Origin: Streptomyces parvulus
GTDB lineage: Bacteria > Actinomycetota > Actinomycetes > Streptomycetales > Streptomycetaceae
Assembly (NCBI RefSeq): GCF_014648855.1
Contig: NZ_BMRX01000014.1
Coordinates: forward strand, 176,001-240,000
Reading direction: 5' to 3'
DNA length: 64,000 bases
Shown: positions 39,221 to 48,145 of the stretch, piece after piece
How the letters are laid out: every line of letters starts with the position of its first letter
How positions within the stretch are numbered: the first letter of the stretch is position 1
Notes under the pieces: model-generated
The model's database searches: none
What the model was told of the DNA's origin: nothing
What the model saw: only the letters and a program-made list of their open reading frames with translations
Position numbers and translations under genes: made by a program

Positions 39221-40363
39221 TTACAGCAACGCCTTCAGGTGTTCCGCCAGGAGGTCCCAGCGCCATTTCTCCTCGACCCAGGCGCGGCCCCGTTCGCCCA
39301 TGGCACGGCGCAGTTCCGGGTCGGCGAGGAGGGTGACGATGCGGTCGGCGGACTCGGCCGGGTCCTCGCCCCGCACCACCCAGCCCGTCTCCCCGTCGAG
39401 CACCGCGTCGGGCGCGCCGCCCGAGTCGCCGGCGACGACGGGGAGGCCGGTCGCGGAGGCCTCCAGGTAGACGATGCCGAGGCCCTCGACGTCGAGGCCG
39501 CCCCGGCGGGTGCGGCAGGGCATGGCGAAGACGTCGCCCGCGCCGTAGTGGGCGGGCAGCTCGGACCAGGGCACGGCGCCGGTGAAGTGGACGGAGGCGG
39601 CCACGCCGGTGTCGGCGGCGAGGCGGCGCAGGTCCTGCTCGTAGGGACCGCCGCCGACGATCAGCAGGACGGCGTCCGGCTCGGCGGCGAGGATGCGCGG
39701 CATCGCCCGGATCAGGGTGTCCTGGCCCTTGCGCGGGACCAGGCGGGAAACGCAGACGACCACGGGGCGGTCGGTGAGCCCGAGGCGGGCGCGGACCTCG
39801 TCGCCGCCGCTGCCCGGGTGGAAGGTCTTCTCGTCGACGCCGGGCGGCAGCTGCGTCATGCGCGCGGCGGCACCGGCGGTGAGCGCGCCCGCGATGCGGG
39901 AGCGGGTGTACTCGCCGAGGTAGGTGATCGTGTCCGTGGACTCCCCGATCCGGCGCAGCAGCTGCCGGGCGGCGGGCAGCTGGGCCCAGCCCGCCTCGTG
40001 GCCGTGGGTGGTCGCGACGAGGCGCTCGGCGCCCGCCCTGCGCAGCGCCGGAGCCATCAGGCCGAGCGGGGCCGCCGCGCCGAACCACACCGAGGTGCAG
40101 CCGTGCTCGCGCAGCAGTCCGGTGGCCCGGCGCGTCGCGCCCGGCGTCGGCAGCAGCATCGTCGTACGGTCCCGCACCACGGTGAAGGGCTGCTCGGCGT
40201 CGAAGGCGCGGGTGGCCTCGACGCCCTCCCGGCTCCGCTTCCAGGTGGAGGCGTAGACGACCAGCCGCTCGGGATCCAGGCGCAGCGCCATGTTGTGCAG
40301 GAAGGCCTGGATGCCGCCCGGGCGGGGCGGGAAGTCGTTCGTCACGATCAAGGTCTTGCGCAC
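39221..40363 (-). CDS. pimB: GT4 glycosyltransferase, PimB'-like mannosyltransferase
   Basis: A 380-residue GT-B enzyme. NDFPPRPGGIQAFLHNMALR opens the acceptor domain (DFPPRxGGIQ). The donor domain has VSRLVPRKGQDTLIRAMPRI, LLIVGGGPYEQDLR and the E-x7-E motif in CRTRRGGLDVEGLGIVYLEA. In mycobacteria PimB' adds the second mannose to phosphatidylinositol monomannoside from GDP-mannose. The length, motifs and place beside FadD15 and a GT87 gene match. The start GTG 40363 is 6 nt after TAGGGT (leaderless). Confidence 0.85.
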   Translation of the reverse strand: MRKTLIVTNDFPPRPGGIQAFLHNMALRLDPERLVVYASTWKRSREGVEATRAFDAEQPFTVVRDRTTMLLPTPGATRRATGLLREHGCTSVWFGAAAPLGLMAPALRRAGAERLVATTHGHEAGWAQLPAARQLLRRIGESTDTITYLGEYTRSRIAGALTAGAAARMTQLPPGVDEKTFHPGSGGDEVRARLGLTDRPVVVCVSRLVPRKGQDTLIRAMPRILAAEPDAVLLIVGGGPYEQDLRRLAADTGVAASVHFTGAVPWSELPAHYGAGDVFAMPCRTRRGGLDVEGLGIVYLEASATGLPVVAGDSGGAPDAVLDGETGWVVRGEDPAESADRIVTLLADPELRRAMGERGRAWVEEKWRWDLLAEHLKALL

Positions 40364-40369
40364 GCGCCG

Positions 40370-40375
40370 ACCCTA
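40370..40375 (-). promoter_or_regulatory. -10 element of pimB, leaderless
   Basis: TAGGGT on the minus strand is 6 nt before GTG 40363. Confidence 0.5.
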
Positions 40376-40442
40376 CCGAACGCTCCGTGCGAGCCGGGGT
40401 CCGGTCGCCTCCTGTGGCAGACGCACAGGTGTCCGGGTCATC

Positions 40443-41726
40443 ATGGCCGCACCGGCGGGGCAGGAGCGGACGGGCAGGGAGCACGTGGAGACGAGGGACG
40501 CGGCGCGGTCACCGAGGTGGCTGCTGACGGCCTGGGGCGCCACGCGGCTGGTGCTGCTGCTGTTCGTGCTGAAGGTGCTGGTCTTCCCCGGTCCCGACGT
40601 CACCAGCGACGTGTCGGTGATCTACCGGGAGTGGTGCGGGATCCTGCGCACCGGAACGTTTCCGCTGGAGGATGTGACCTGGCAGTACCCGCCGGCGGCC
40701 GCGTTCGCGATCCTCTCCCCCGGGCTGCTGCCCTTCCTGACCTACGCGACGGCCTTCTTCGTCCTGGCCTGTGCCGTGGACCTGGCCGTCCTGGTCCTGC
40801 TGCGGCACGCGGGCCGGGGTGCCGGGCGCTCGCCGCGCGGGGCCTGGGTCTGGGTGGCGGGGGTGCCGCTGCTGGGCCCGACGGTGTACGCGCGCTACGA
40901 CGTGATGGTCACCGCCGTCGCGGTGGCCGCGCTGCTCGCCGCGGGCCGGCATCCGCGGGTGGCGGGGGCCCTGGCGGCGCTCGGGGCGCTGCTGAAGGTG
41001 TGGCCGGCGCTGGTGCTGCTGGGGATGCGGGGGCGGGCGCCCTGGACCGCCGCGGCGGTGGCCGGCGCCGGGCTGGCCGTGCTGTTCGCGGTGACGATGC
41101 CGGGGGCGTTCGCGTTCCTGACGTTCCAGAGCGAGCGGGGCACCGAGGTGGAGTCGCTGGGGGCGCTGGTGTTCCACGTCGCGCGGCACTTCGGCTGGGA
41201 GGGCGAGGTGCTCCTGAACTACGGCTCGGTGGAGTTCCTGGGCCCGTACGTGGGCGCGGTCAGCACGGCCGCGCTGGCACTGAGCGCGCTCGGCTTCGGC
41301 TGGCTGCTGCTGTGGCGGCTGACGGCGGCCCGCTTCGCGGCGCACACCGCGGCGGACGCGGCCTTCACGGCGGTGCTGGTCTTCACGGTCACCAGCCGGG
41401 TGATCAGCCCGCAGTACATGGTGTGGCTGGTGGGCCTCGCGGCGGTCTGCCGGTGCTTCCGGGCGACCCGGATGCGGGTGCCGGTCGCGCTGGTGCTGGC
41501 GGCGACCGCGGTGACGGTGCTGGAGTTCCCGGTGCTCTTCGACGAGGTGGTGGCGAGCACGCCCCTCGGCATCGCGCTCCTGGCCGTCCGCAACGGCCTG
41601 CTGGTCGCCGCCGCGCTGATCGCGGCCCGCGCCCTGTGGCGCGCCACCCGGCGCCGCGTCCCCGCGCCCCGGACCGCGCGCCCGGCCCCGGCCCGCCCGG
41701 CGGACGCTCCCGCCGCGGCCCCGTGA
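40443..41726 (+). CDS. GT87-type polyprenol-phosphate-dependent mannosyltransferase, membrane
   Basis: A 427-residue polytopic membrane protein with about 9-10 hydrophobic segments. An early acidic loop (FPGPDVTSDVSVIYREW) and VTWQYPPAAAFAILSPGLLP, with QYPP, match the GT87 family, whose members transfer mannose from polyprenol phosphate to lipoglycans outside the membrane (like Rv2181). The C-terminal tail is Pro/Arg/Ala-rich. ATG 40443 lacks a clear ribosome site; a GTG at 40485, after GGGAG, is the alternative. Divergent from pimB across 79 nt, the two form a likely mannolipid unit. Confidence 0.8.
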   Translation: MAAPAGQERTGREHVETRDAARSPRWLLTAWGATRLVLLLFVLKVLVFPGPDVTSDVSVIYREWCGILRTGTFPLEDVTWQYPPAAAFAILSPGLLPFLTYATAFFVLACAVDLAVLVLLRHAGRGAGRSPRGAWVWVAGVPLLGPTVYARYDVMVTAVAVAALLAAGRHPRVAGALAALGALLKVWPALVLLGMRGRAPWTAAAVAGAGLAVLFAVTMPGAFAFLTFQSERGTEVESLGALVFHVARHFGWEGEVLLNYGSVEFLGPYVGAVSTAALALSALGFGWLLLWRLTAARFAAHTAADAAFTAVLVFTVTSRVISPQYMVWLVGLAAVCRCFRATRMRVPVALVLAATAVTVLEFPVLFDEVVASTPLGIALLAVRNGLLVAAALIAARALWRATRRRVPAPRTARPAPARPADAPAAAP

Positions 41727-41781
41727 TCCCCGCCCTCCGGCCCGCCCCCTCGCACGTCACGCCCGCGACGGGCGCCGGGGC

Positions 41782-42975
41782 TCAGCCCAGTTCCTGCCGC
41801 AGGTACTGCCGCCACCGGGCCGTGAAGTCGTCCGGGGTCGTCCCGAGGATCTCGTCCATCGCCGCCTCCACCGCGCCCGCGCGCTCGTCGTGGGTGCCGA
41901 CCGCGCGGTAGAAGTCGTCCAGGCGGTCCTCGCCCCACTGCTCGGCGATCATGCGGCAGGCCAGCCAGCCGCCCTCGTAGGCCCGCGCCAGCTCGTCCGC
42001 TCGCGCGGTGAAGCCGAAGTCCTCGTCCGTCGGCAGCGCTTTCGGCAGCCGGCCGTCGGAGACCTCGCCGCCCAGCTCGGGGGCGGCCTCGTCGGGGTCG
42101 CGGTCGCTGCCGCGGTAGCCCACCCAGTCGGCGTAGCCCTCGGAGAGCCACAGCGGGGTGGCGGCGGTGGTGTCGGCGCGGGTGGCGACGTGGGTGGTCT
42201 CGTGGGTGAGCACGACCTGCTTGCCGAGGTCGCCGAGGAGCCCGTACGCGTCGGGGTTCACGATGATCCGGTCCGCCGGGGCGTGCTCCCGGCCGCCCGT
42301 CTCCCCCGTGGTGACCGCGGCGATGCCCCGGTACGAGGAGGCCGGCGAGCCCAGCAGCCCCGCCATGCCCTCCACCGACCGGGGCACGAGCACCACGACC
42401 CGGCGGGCCCAGTCGCCGTCCCAGGCCTCGGAGACGGCGGGCACCGCCCGGTCGGCGAGGGCGGCGAAGCCGCGCAGGGCGCCGGTGGACTGGCCGACGC
42501 CGAGCACCAGGCTGTGCGTGCCGCGCACCACCCGGACCGCGCCCTGGTCCCAGGGCTGCTGGCCGGACTCCTTCGCGGGCCGGTCCGAGTCGACGGACCA
42601 CGGGCCGTCCGAGCCGTCCCGGCTCAGCGCGAGGGTGCGGCCCGCGGTGACGGCCCCGCGGTCGTAGCCGTCGAGGCGGTAGCGCAGCTCGACGTCGGCG
42701 GTGGCCGTGTCGCCGCTGCGGTCCACGTCGGTCACCCGGTAGGACCAGTCGGCCAGCGGGATCGCGCTCAGGTTGCCGAAGCCGGTCCCGGCACCCGTGC
42801 GGGCGTACGCGGCGCGGTCGTGACCGAGGACGGCCGCCGCGCGCCGGTCGAGGAGCTGCTGCACCTGGGCGCGCACCGGATCGGCGGTGGCCGTGCCGCC
42901 GCAGGCCACCGGCGCGACCAGCAGCAGGCACAGCGCCACCACCCACGTACCAGGCACCCGCCGTCGACCAGCCAC
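41782..42975 (-). CDS. Lipoprotein with HEXXH metallopeptidase motif
   Basis: A 397-residue secreted lipoprotein. The signal peptide ends in a lipobox (LLVAPVACGG, Cys about residue 25). The C-terminal half has QVVLTHETTHVATRA (HETTH, zinc site) and PLWLSEGYADWVGY with the third-ligand Glu in SEGYADW, as in gluzincin peptidases. Residues 30-150 resemble a DUF4440/NTF2-like fold. The gene is known in Streptomyces as a hypothetical membrane-anchored peptidase. The short gap and orientation do not suggest an operon with the NlpC genes upstream. Confidence 0.82.
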   Translation of the reverse strand: MAGRRRVPGTWVVALCLLLVAPVACGGTATADPVRAQVQQLLDRRAAAVLGHDRAAYARTGAGTGFGNLSAIPLADWSYRVTDVDRSGDTATADVELRYRLDGYDRGAVTAGRTLALSRDGSDGPWSVDSDRPAKESGQQPWDQGAVRVVRGTHSLVLGVGQSTGALRGFAALADRAVPAVSEAWDGDWARRVVVLVPRSVEGMAGLLGSPASSYRGIAAVTTGETGGREHAPADRIIVNPDAYGLLGDLGKQVVLTHETTHVATRADTTAATPLWLSEGYADWVGYRGSDRDPDEAAPELGGEVSDGRLPKALPTDEDFGFTARADELARAYEGGWLACRMIAEQWGEDRLDDFYRAVGTHDERAGAVEAAMDEILGTTPDDFTARWRQYLRQELG

Positions 42976-43046
42976 GTTCCCGATCGTACGGGCGCGGGGG
43001 CCCGGGGGTCACAGGCCGGCGGTCCGGGCCCCGGCGCCGGGGCGGG

Positions 43047-44072
43047 TCAGACCCGGGTGATCGAGGAGACCGGCATCATGCCGACCGGGTCGTAGCGCAC
43101 CGGCGCGCCGGGGTAGGGCGCGTGGATCACCTGGCCGTTGCCGGCGTACATGCCGATGTGGCTGGCGTCGTCGCGGTAGGCCACGAGGTCCCCCGGCCGC
43201 GCCTCGGACAGGGAGACCCGGCGTCCGGTGCCGGACTGCGCCTGCGAGGTGCGCGGCAGACCGACCCCGGCCTGCGCGTACGCCCACTGGGTCAGGCCCG
43301 AGCAGTCGAAGCCGGTGGGGCCGTTGGCGCCCCACACGTACGGCTTGCCGAGGGCGGAGCGGGCGGCGGCGAACGCGGCGCCCGCGCGGCCGGAGGCGGG
43401 CCCGCCGGCGCCGGTGAGGGCGGTCAGGTCCTCGCGGCCGGAGCGGGAGCCGCGCTCGTAGCCGGCGCGCTCGTCGTCGGGCAGGGAGTTGAGCAGTGCG
43501 CGGGCCTTGGCCAGCTTGCGTTCCACGGTCTTCTTGTGGGCGGCGACGGCCTTGCGGCTCTTCTCCAGCTCGGCGAGCTTGCCGGCGGCCTCGGCGCGGT
43601 CCTGGGCGAGGTCGCGCATGGCCTGCCGCAGTTCCCGCAGCTCGCCCGCCTGGCGGGTGGAGATCCGGTCGAGGACGGACGCCCGGTCCAGGTACTCGTC
43701 CGGGTCGGCCGAGAGCAGCAGCGCGAGCGACGGATCGATGCCGCCGGAGCGGTACTGGGCGCCGGCCAGCGAACCGAGCGCGTCGCGCATGGAGTTGATC
43801 CGCTCCTGCTGCCGGGCGATCGAGTCCTGCGCGGTGCCGATCTCCTTCCGCAGGGCGTCGGTGCGCGCGTCGGCCTTGTTGTAGGCCTCGGTCGCCTGCT
43901 CCGCCTCGGTGTGGAGGCGGTCCACGTCGGCCCGCCGGTCGTCCCGCGGGGCGGCCGGCGCGGCGGTGGCCGGTACGGCGCCCAGGACTGCGGCGGCGAC
44001 GGAGAGCAGGCCGACGGCGGCGGCGGAGCCGCGGTCGAACCCGGACGGTGCAAGGCGGCGATGGGACCCCAC
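43047..44072 (-). CDS. Secreted NlpC/P60 peptidoglycan hydrolase
   Basis: A 341-residue exported enzyme with a signal segment (AAAVGLLSVAAAVLGAVPAT), a long coiled coil (residues 50-200, ERINSMRDALGSLAG and similar) and a C-terminal NlpC/P60 domain. The catalytic Cys is in TGFDCSGLTQWAYAQAG, His in DASHIGMYAGNGQVIHAP. It should cut D-Glu-meso-Dap bonds in stem peptides, as mycobacterial RipC does. GTG 44072 is chosen from homology with the neighbour (VGSHRRL and VASHRRP); AAGGAG lies 11 nt upstream. It is paralogous to the upstream gene. Confidence 0.93.
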   Translation of the reverse strand: MGSHRRLAPSGFDRGSAAAVGLLSVAAAVLGAVPATAAPAAPRDDRRADVDRLHTEAEQATEAYNKADARTDALRKEIGTAQDSIARQQERINSMRDALGSLAGAQYRSGGIDPSLALLLSADPDEYLDRASVLDRISTRQAGELRELRQAMRDLAQDRAEAAGKLAELEKSRKAVAAHKKTVERKLAKARALLNSLPDDERAGYERGSRSGREDLTALTGAGGPASGRAGAAFAAARSALGKPYVWGANGPTGFDCSGLTQWAYAQAGVGLPRTSQAQSGTGRRVSLSEARPGDLVAYRDDASHIGMYAGNGQVIHAPYPGAPVRYDPVGMMPVSSITRV

Positions 44073-44171
44073 GGGAAGCCGCACTCCTTCCGCTGGCGGA
44101 CGGGGAAACGCGGCAGACAGTAACCCCGTGACGGGGCACCGGCCAACGACCTCGGGGGGCCGCGCACGGCG

Positions 44172-44207
44172 GCGCCCCGCCGCTGACGCAGGTCACCGGC
44201 GGGGCGC
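44172..44207. terminator. GC hairpin between the NlpC/P60 genes
   Basis: GCGCCCCGCCG (44172-44182) and CGGCGGGGCGC (44197-44207) make an 11-bp perfect stem with a 14-nt loop. It lies in the 212-nt gap after the upstream gene's stop (44285). A smaller stem, CGCCCG/CGGGCG, is at 44232-44245. Either may terminate or process the upstream message. Confidence 0.5.
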
Positions 44208-44284
44208 GGGTCCAGGGGCCGAACCGTGATTCGCCCGAACGGGCGGTACGGGAGGGGTGGTTCAGGGGCGGCCCGCGCTCCGGG

Positions 44285-45325
44285 TCAGACCCGGACGCCG
44301 AACATGAACGGGCCGCCGATGGTGCTCATCGACTCGTAGCGCACGACCGTGCCGGTGCGCGGCGCGTGCAGGACCTGGCCGTTGCCGGCGTAGAGGCCGA
44401 CGTGGTGCAGGTCGTTGAAGAAGAACACCAGGTCGCCGACCTGGAGCTGGCTCATCGAGGAGATCCGGGTGCCCGCGCCGGTCTGCGCCTCGGAGGTGCG
44501 CGGGATGCCGACGCCGGCCTGGGCGTAGGCCCAGGAGGTCAGGCCCGAGCAGTCGAAGGAGGACGGGCCGGTGGCGCCGTAGACGTAGGGCGTGCCTATC
44601 TTGCTCTGGGCGGCGGCGAAGGCGGCCGCGGCCCGGCCGGAGGCGGGGGTGCCGGTGCCGGAGAGCACCTGGCGCTCGCTGGTGCGGTTGGCGCGCGTCT
44701 CCTCGGCGGCGAGCGCGGCCTTCTCCTTCGCGGTGAGCGTGTTGAGCAGCTTCTGCGCGGAGGAGAGCTTGCCCTGGACTTCCTTCTTCTTCTTGCCCAG
44801 TTCGGTGCGGGTGGCCGAGAGGTCCTTGAGCTTCTCGGACGCCTCGGAGCGCTGCTGGGCGAGGTCGCGCTGCTTGCCCTGGATCTTCTTCAGCGCCTCG
44901 ACCTGCTGACCGCTGAGCTGGTCGAGGGTGGAGGCCTTGTCCAGGTAGTTGTCCGGGTCGGCGGAGAGGAAGAGCTGGAGGGAGGGGTCGATGCCGCCGG
45001 AGCGGTACTGGGCGCTGGCCATCGAACCGAGGCCGTCGCGCAGCTCGTTGAGCTCCTCCTGGCCGCGGGCGACGTTGTCCTGGATGGTGGAGATCTCCTT
45101 CTGGAGCTTCTCCTGCTTCTCCTTGGCGCCGTTGTACTTCTCGGTGGCCTGCTCGGCCTCCTCGTAGAGCTTGTCGACCTTGGCCTTGACCTCGTCCTTG
45201 CTCGGCTTCTCGCTCGGGGCGGCGTTGGCGGCCTGGGAGCTGAGAGCGACGGCGGCGGCGGCAGCGGTGGTGAGCACGGTCACGCGCGTGCGGCTCGGCT
45301 GCTTGGGACGACGGTGGGACGCCAC
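44285..45325 (-). CDS. Secreted NlpC/P60 peptidoglycan hydrolase, paralogue
   Basis: A 346-residue enzyme with the same layout as its neighbour: signal peptide (VTVLTTAAAAAVALSSQAAN), coiled coil dense in Lys/Glu (KEKQEKLQKEISTIQDNVAR), then NlpC/P60 with Cys in SSFDCSGLTSWAYAQAG and His in HHVGLYAGNGQVLHAP. The shared ASAQYRSGGIDPSL and SADPDxYLDxAS blocks show a tandem duplication; the coiled-coil charges differ. GTG 45325 has AAGGAG 9 nt upstream. A promoter at 45479-45506 predicts a 5' leader of about 150 nt. Two tandem NlpC/P60 genes also occur in Corynebacterium at this position. Confidence 0.94.
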   Translation of the reverse strand: MASHRRPKQPSRTRVTVLTTAAAAAVALSSQAANAAPSEKPSKDEVKAKVDKLYEEAEQATEKYNGAKEKQEKLQKEISTIQDNVARGQEELNELRDGLGSMASAQYRSGGIDPSLQLFLSADPDNYLDKASTLDQLSGQQVEALKKIQGKQRDLAQQRSEASEKLKDLSATRTELGKKKKEVQGKLSSAQKLLNTLTAKEKAALAAEETRANRTSERQVLSGTGTPASGRAAAAFAAAQSKIGTPYVYGATGPSSFDCSGLTSWAYAQAGVGIPRTSEAQTGAGTRISSMSQLQVGDLVFFFNDLHHVGLYAGNGQVLHAPRTGTVVRYESMSTIGGPFMFGVRV

Positions 45326-45478
45326 GGAGACGAGCTCCTTCTTGAGAGGGATCACCCGTTCGAGGGTTCGAGGGCTGACCCTAGTGACCCCATCGTGATC
45401 AGTTCAAATCCTCCGCCGAAAAATCCTGGTTACGCACCGCGTTCTTCGTCACAACTCACCTGCTGTGACGTCGGTCTG

Positions 45479-45506
45479 ACACTACGTTGCGTGACAGTTC
45501 CGTCAA
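45479..45506 (-). promoter_or_regulatory. Housekeeping promoter of the NlpC/P60 gene
   Basis: On the minus strand TTGACG (45501-45506) and TAGTGT (45479-45484) are separated by 16 nt, a good sigma-70-type match. The region downstream of it to the start codon is about 150 nt and AT-richer than its neighbours, and I recognise no known riboswitch in it. Confidence 0.75.
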
Positions 45507-45578
45507 TTCAGGCATAGGTCGCCTACGTTGCGGTTGGTGCGGATGTGAACGAGAGCGGCCGGGCCGGCCCAGGAGGGA

Positions 45579-46922
45579 CTAGGAGAGCCGCTTGAGCAAC
45601 ACTGCGGATGCCACCGGGCGTGCGCCGGCGCGCGCCACCCCGTCGGCCACCTCGCGGTCGGTGGAGACGACGATGACCGGCCGTCCCGGCGGCTCGGCGC
45701 GCACCAGTTGGCGGATCAGCTCGTCGGCGGTCACGCCGGGCTTGGAGAACAGCACCCGCACCCCGCGCGGCGGTGCGAGCAGCACCGGCGCGGCCAGTTC
45801 GGCCCCGTCGAAGACGCAGGTCATCTCGGCGCCGGTCTGGGCGGCGAGCTGGGAGAGCTGGCCGAGCAGTCTGAGCCGCTGCTTCTCCAGCGGCATCTGC
45901 GGATAGCCGGTCTTGGTGACGTTGTAGCCGTCGACGACCAGGTGCGCCTGGGGCAGGGCGAGCAACTGGTCGAGGATGGCGGGGTCGTTGTCGGAGAGGG
46001 CGCGCGCGGCGATGTCCTTGGGCGTCATCCGGCCCGGCTCGACGGCGTCCACGGTCTCGGCGGGCCGCACCGACACCGGAGGCAGCGCCAGCTCCCGGCG
46101 CAGGCCCTGGGCGGAGTCGAGGAGCGTGTCGAGGAGCAGGCGTACGCGCATGTCCTCGACGCTGCGGCCCTCGCGGGCGGCCTTGCGGGTGGCCTCCAGC
46201 GCGGCCTCCGCCTCGCCGAGCCGGGCCTTGAGCCGCCGGGTCTCGCTCTCGGCGGCGGACACCTGGGTCTGGCCCTCGGTGCGGACGGCGTCCATCTCGG
46301 CCTGGACCTTGCGCAGCGCCGCCTCGCCCCGCTTGACGTCGCTGAGGGCCGAGCGCAGCTTGCGGTGCAGGGACTCGGTCTCCCGCTTCGCCGACTCCAG
46401 CTCGGCGCGCAGCCGCTCGGTCTCCGTCCGGGTGTGTTCCCGGGCCCGGACCAGTTCCTCCTGGAGCCGTTCCAGCTCGGCGCGGCTCTCCTCGTCGGCG
46501 CGCTCGGCGTCCGCGCGCTGCGCCTCCTCACCGGCGGCGGCGACCAGCTTCACCCAGCCGTGCGGGCGCAGCACGTAGGCCGCGGCGGCCACGTCGAGCG
46601 GGTCGGCGGCGGGGGGCGGGGAGCCGGTGTCCAGGGCGTCGGCCAGCTCGGGCTGGGCGTCGCGGAACTTCTCGCCGATGCGCTGGCGGAACAGGGGGTC
46701 GCTCTCCACGGCGGCGGCCATGGCGTTGCCGGCGAACTTGGCCCTGCGGTTGGGGGCGAACCTGGCGTACTGGCGCAGCTGCGCGGGCAGCTCGCCGAGG
46801 GTGAGCCCGCCGAAGCCGTCGGACACGATCTGCACGACCCTGCGGCGCACGCCGTCGGGCAGCGGGCGGTCGAGCACCTCGGCGGCGCCGTCGCCCGGCT
46901 CCCCGTCGTGTGTCTCCACCAT
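45579..46922 (-). CDS. NYN (PIN-like) domain protein with coiled coil
   Basis: A 447-residue protein. The N-terminal 130 residues are a helical region, residues 140-255 an arginine/glutamate-rich coiled coil (AELERLQEELVRAREHTRTE), and the C-terminus an NYN/YacP-like domain with acidic residues of the PIN fold (HLVVDGYNVTKTGYP, CVFDGAE, VIVVSTDREVADG). Bacterial NYN proteins of the YacP group are thought to act as RNases or in RNA processing. ATG 46922 with GGGGA nearby. Role in Streptomyces unknown. Confidence 0.82.
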   Translation of the reverse strand: MVETHDGEPGDGAAEVLDRPLPDGVRRRVVQIVSDGFGGLTLGELPAQLRQYARFAPNRRAKFAGNAMAAAVESDPLFRQRIGEKFRDAQPELADALDTGSPPPAADPLDVAAAAYVLRPHGWVKLVAAAGEEAQRADAERADEESRAELERLQEELVRAREHTRTETERLRAELESAKRETESLHRKLRSALSDVKRGEAALRKVQAEMDAVRTEGQTQVSAAESETRRLKARLGEAEAALEATRKAAREGRSVEDMRVRLLLDTLLDSAQGLRRELALPPVSVRPAETVDAVEPGRMTPKDIAARALSDNDPAILDQLLALPQAHLVVDGYNVTKTGYPQMPLEKQRLRLLGQLSQLAAQTGAEMTCVFDGAELAAPVLLAPPRGVRVLFSKPGVTADELIRQLVRAEPPGRPVIVVSTDREVADGVARAGARPVASAVLLKRLS

Positions 46923-46985
46923 CCGTCATCCCCATGTCTCAGGGCGGCCCCGGCCGGGGACCGCCTCGTGCGGGAGCCGCTCCGT

Positions 46986-47225
46986 TCAGGAGGCGGCGCC
47001 CGGCCTGTCCACGAGTTCCACCTGGTCGACGGCGTTGCACCAGCGGCACCGCACCGACTCGACGGTCTCGCTGAGCACCTCGCGCTCCTCGACCTTGGGC
47101 TCCCCGGCCAGGTCCAGGTGGACGTACTCGACGACCTTGGAGGCGCGGGTCACGTCGAAGCGGGTCAGGTTGCCGCAGAGGGTGCAGCGCCACCGTGTCG
47201 TGTCGGTCGGCAGGGGAACCGTCAT
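46986..47225 (-). CDS. Small zinc-ribbon protein
   Basis: A 79-residue protein with two Cys pairs, RCTLCGNLTRFDV and VRCRWCNAVDQVELV, that could bind a zinc ion. Homologues are widespread in Streptomyces without assigned function. It precedes the NYN protein on the same strand by 63 nt. A nucleic-acid-binding role alongside the NYN protein is only a guess. Confidence 0.75.
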   Translation of the reverse strand: MTVPLPTDTTRWRCTLCGNLTRFDVTRASKVVEYVHLDLAGEPKVEEREVLSETVESVRCRWCNAVDQVELVDRPGAAS

Positions 47226-47383
47226 CGTGGCTGTTCGCTCTCTTCCAGTGTGGGTGACGCGCCGGGCGGCCCCCGGTGCGTGTGGCTCGTAACCCTACGG
47301 CCTGGCGGGTACCCGACGCCCGCGTGTCCACGGCGGCGAGGCGGTATGGGCGGTTGCGGCCGGTTGCGTCATGCTCTGTATCC

Positions 47384-48145
47384 ATGATCGGTGACTGGAG
47401 CAGGTCGGCCCTCGGCAAGGTCAGGGCGCTCGGCGCGGCCCGCTCCCCGCGGGGCCGTTCGGCGCCGGTGACGTACACGCTGATCACCCTGTGCTGCGTA
47501 CTGTTCCTGCTCAGCCCGGCCGCGGGCCTGAATCCGGCGTACGGCACCGGGGAGGAGCTGCTGGCCGCGCAGCGCGCGTACTTCCGGCGCTGGGGCGTGA
47601 TCCCCGCAGAACTGTTCGAGGGCTCCCCCGGCTCCGCGCTCACCCCCGCCACGGCGCTGTTCGTCCACGGCAGCTGGGTGCACCTGCTGGGCAACATGCT
47701 CTTCCTGTACGTCTTCGGCGCGATGACCGAGGAGCGCATGGGCCGTCTCCAGTTCGCCCTGTTCTACCTCGGCTGCGGCTACCTGGCACTGCTCGGCTAC
47801 GCGGGTGCGAACGCCCACTCCCAGCAGTCCCTGGTCGGCGCCTCCGGGGCGATCTCCGCGATCCTCGGCGCCTTCCTCTTCCTCTTCCCGCGCGCCCGGG
47901 TGACGAGCCTGCTGCCCTTCCTCCTCTTCCTGCCGCTGCGGTTCCCGGCCTGGCTGGTGCTGCCGTTCTGGGCGGGCCTGCAGTGGATGGCGGCCGGGCG
48001 GGCGGGCGACGGCCCCGGGGTGGCGTACCTCGCCCACCTGGTGGGCTTCGGCCTCGGCTTCGCCTTCGCGTGGGTGCGGTTCGGGCGTACGACTAGAGTG
48101 AAGAGCGTTCCAGTGGCGGCCCCCGAGGGAGAGAACCAGCCGTGA
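47384..48145 (+). CDS. Rhomboid family intramembrane serine protease
   Basis: A 253-residue protein with six to seven membrane helices. The catalytic Ser is in QQSLVGASGAISAILGAFLF (GASG) and the His in VAYLAHLVGFGLGFAFA. The helix-2 WVHLLGNMLFLYVFG segment (HxxxN) is conserved. Rhomboids cleave membrane-spanning substrates. ATG 47384; the earlier frame from 47276 is unsupported. It overlaps the next gene by 4 nt (GTGA). The region upstream, divergent from the zinc-ribbon gene, is 158 nt. Confidence 0.92.
   Translation: MIGDWSRSALGKVRALGAARSPRGRSAPVTYTLITLCCVLFLLSPAAGLNPAYGTGEELLAAQRAYFRRWGVIPAELFEGSPGSALTPATALFVHGSWVHLLGNMLFLYVFGAMTEERMGRLQFALFYLGCGYLALLGYAGANAHSQQSLVGASGAISAILGAFLFLFPRARVTSLLPFLLFLPLRFPAWLVLPFWAGLQWMAAGRAGDGPGVAYLAHLVGFGLGFAFAWVRFGRTTRVKSVPVAAPEGENQP

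Noticed and set aside
39065..41911. A 948-codon plus-strand frame over pimB, the GT87 gene and intergenic repeats
   Set aside because: Composition is Gly/Arg/Ala-rich without motifs, and it opposes a clearly coding glycosyltransferase.
45326..45578. c-di-AMP (ydaO/yuaA) riboswitch before the NlpC/P60 gene
   Set aside because: I searched the leader for the conserved core expected in Streptomyces and did not find it; only a promoter and a plain leader are supported.
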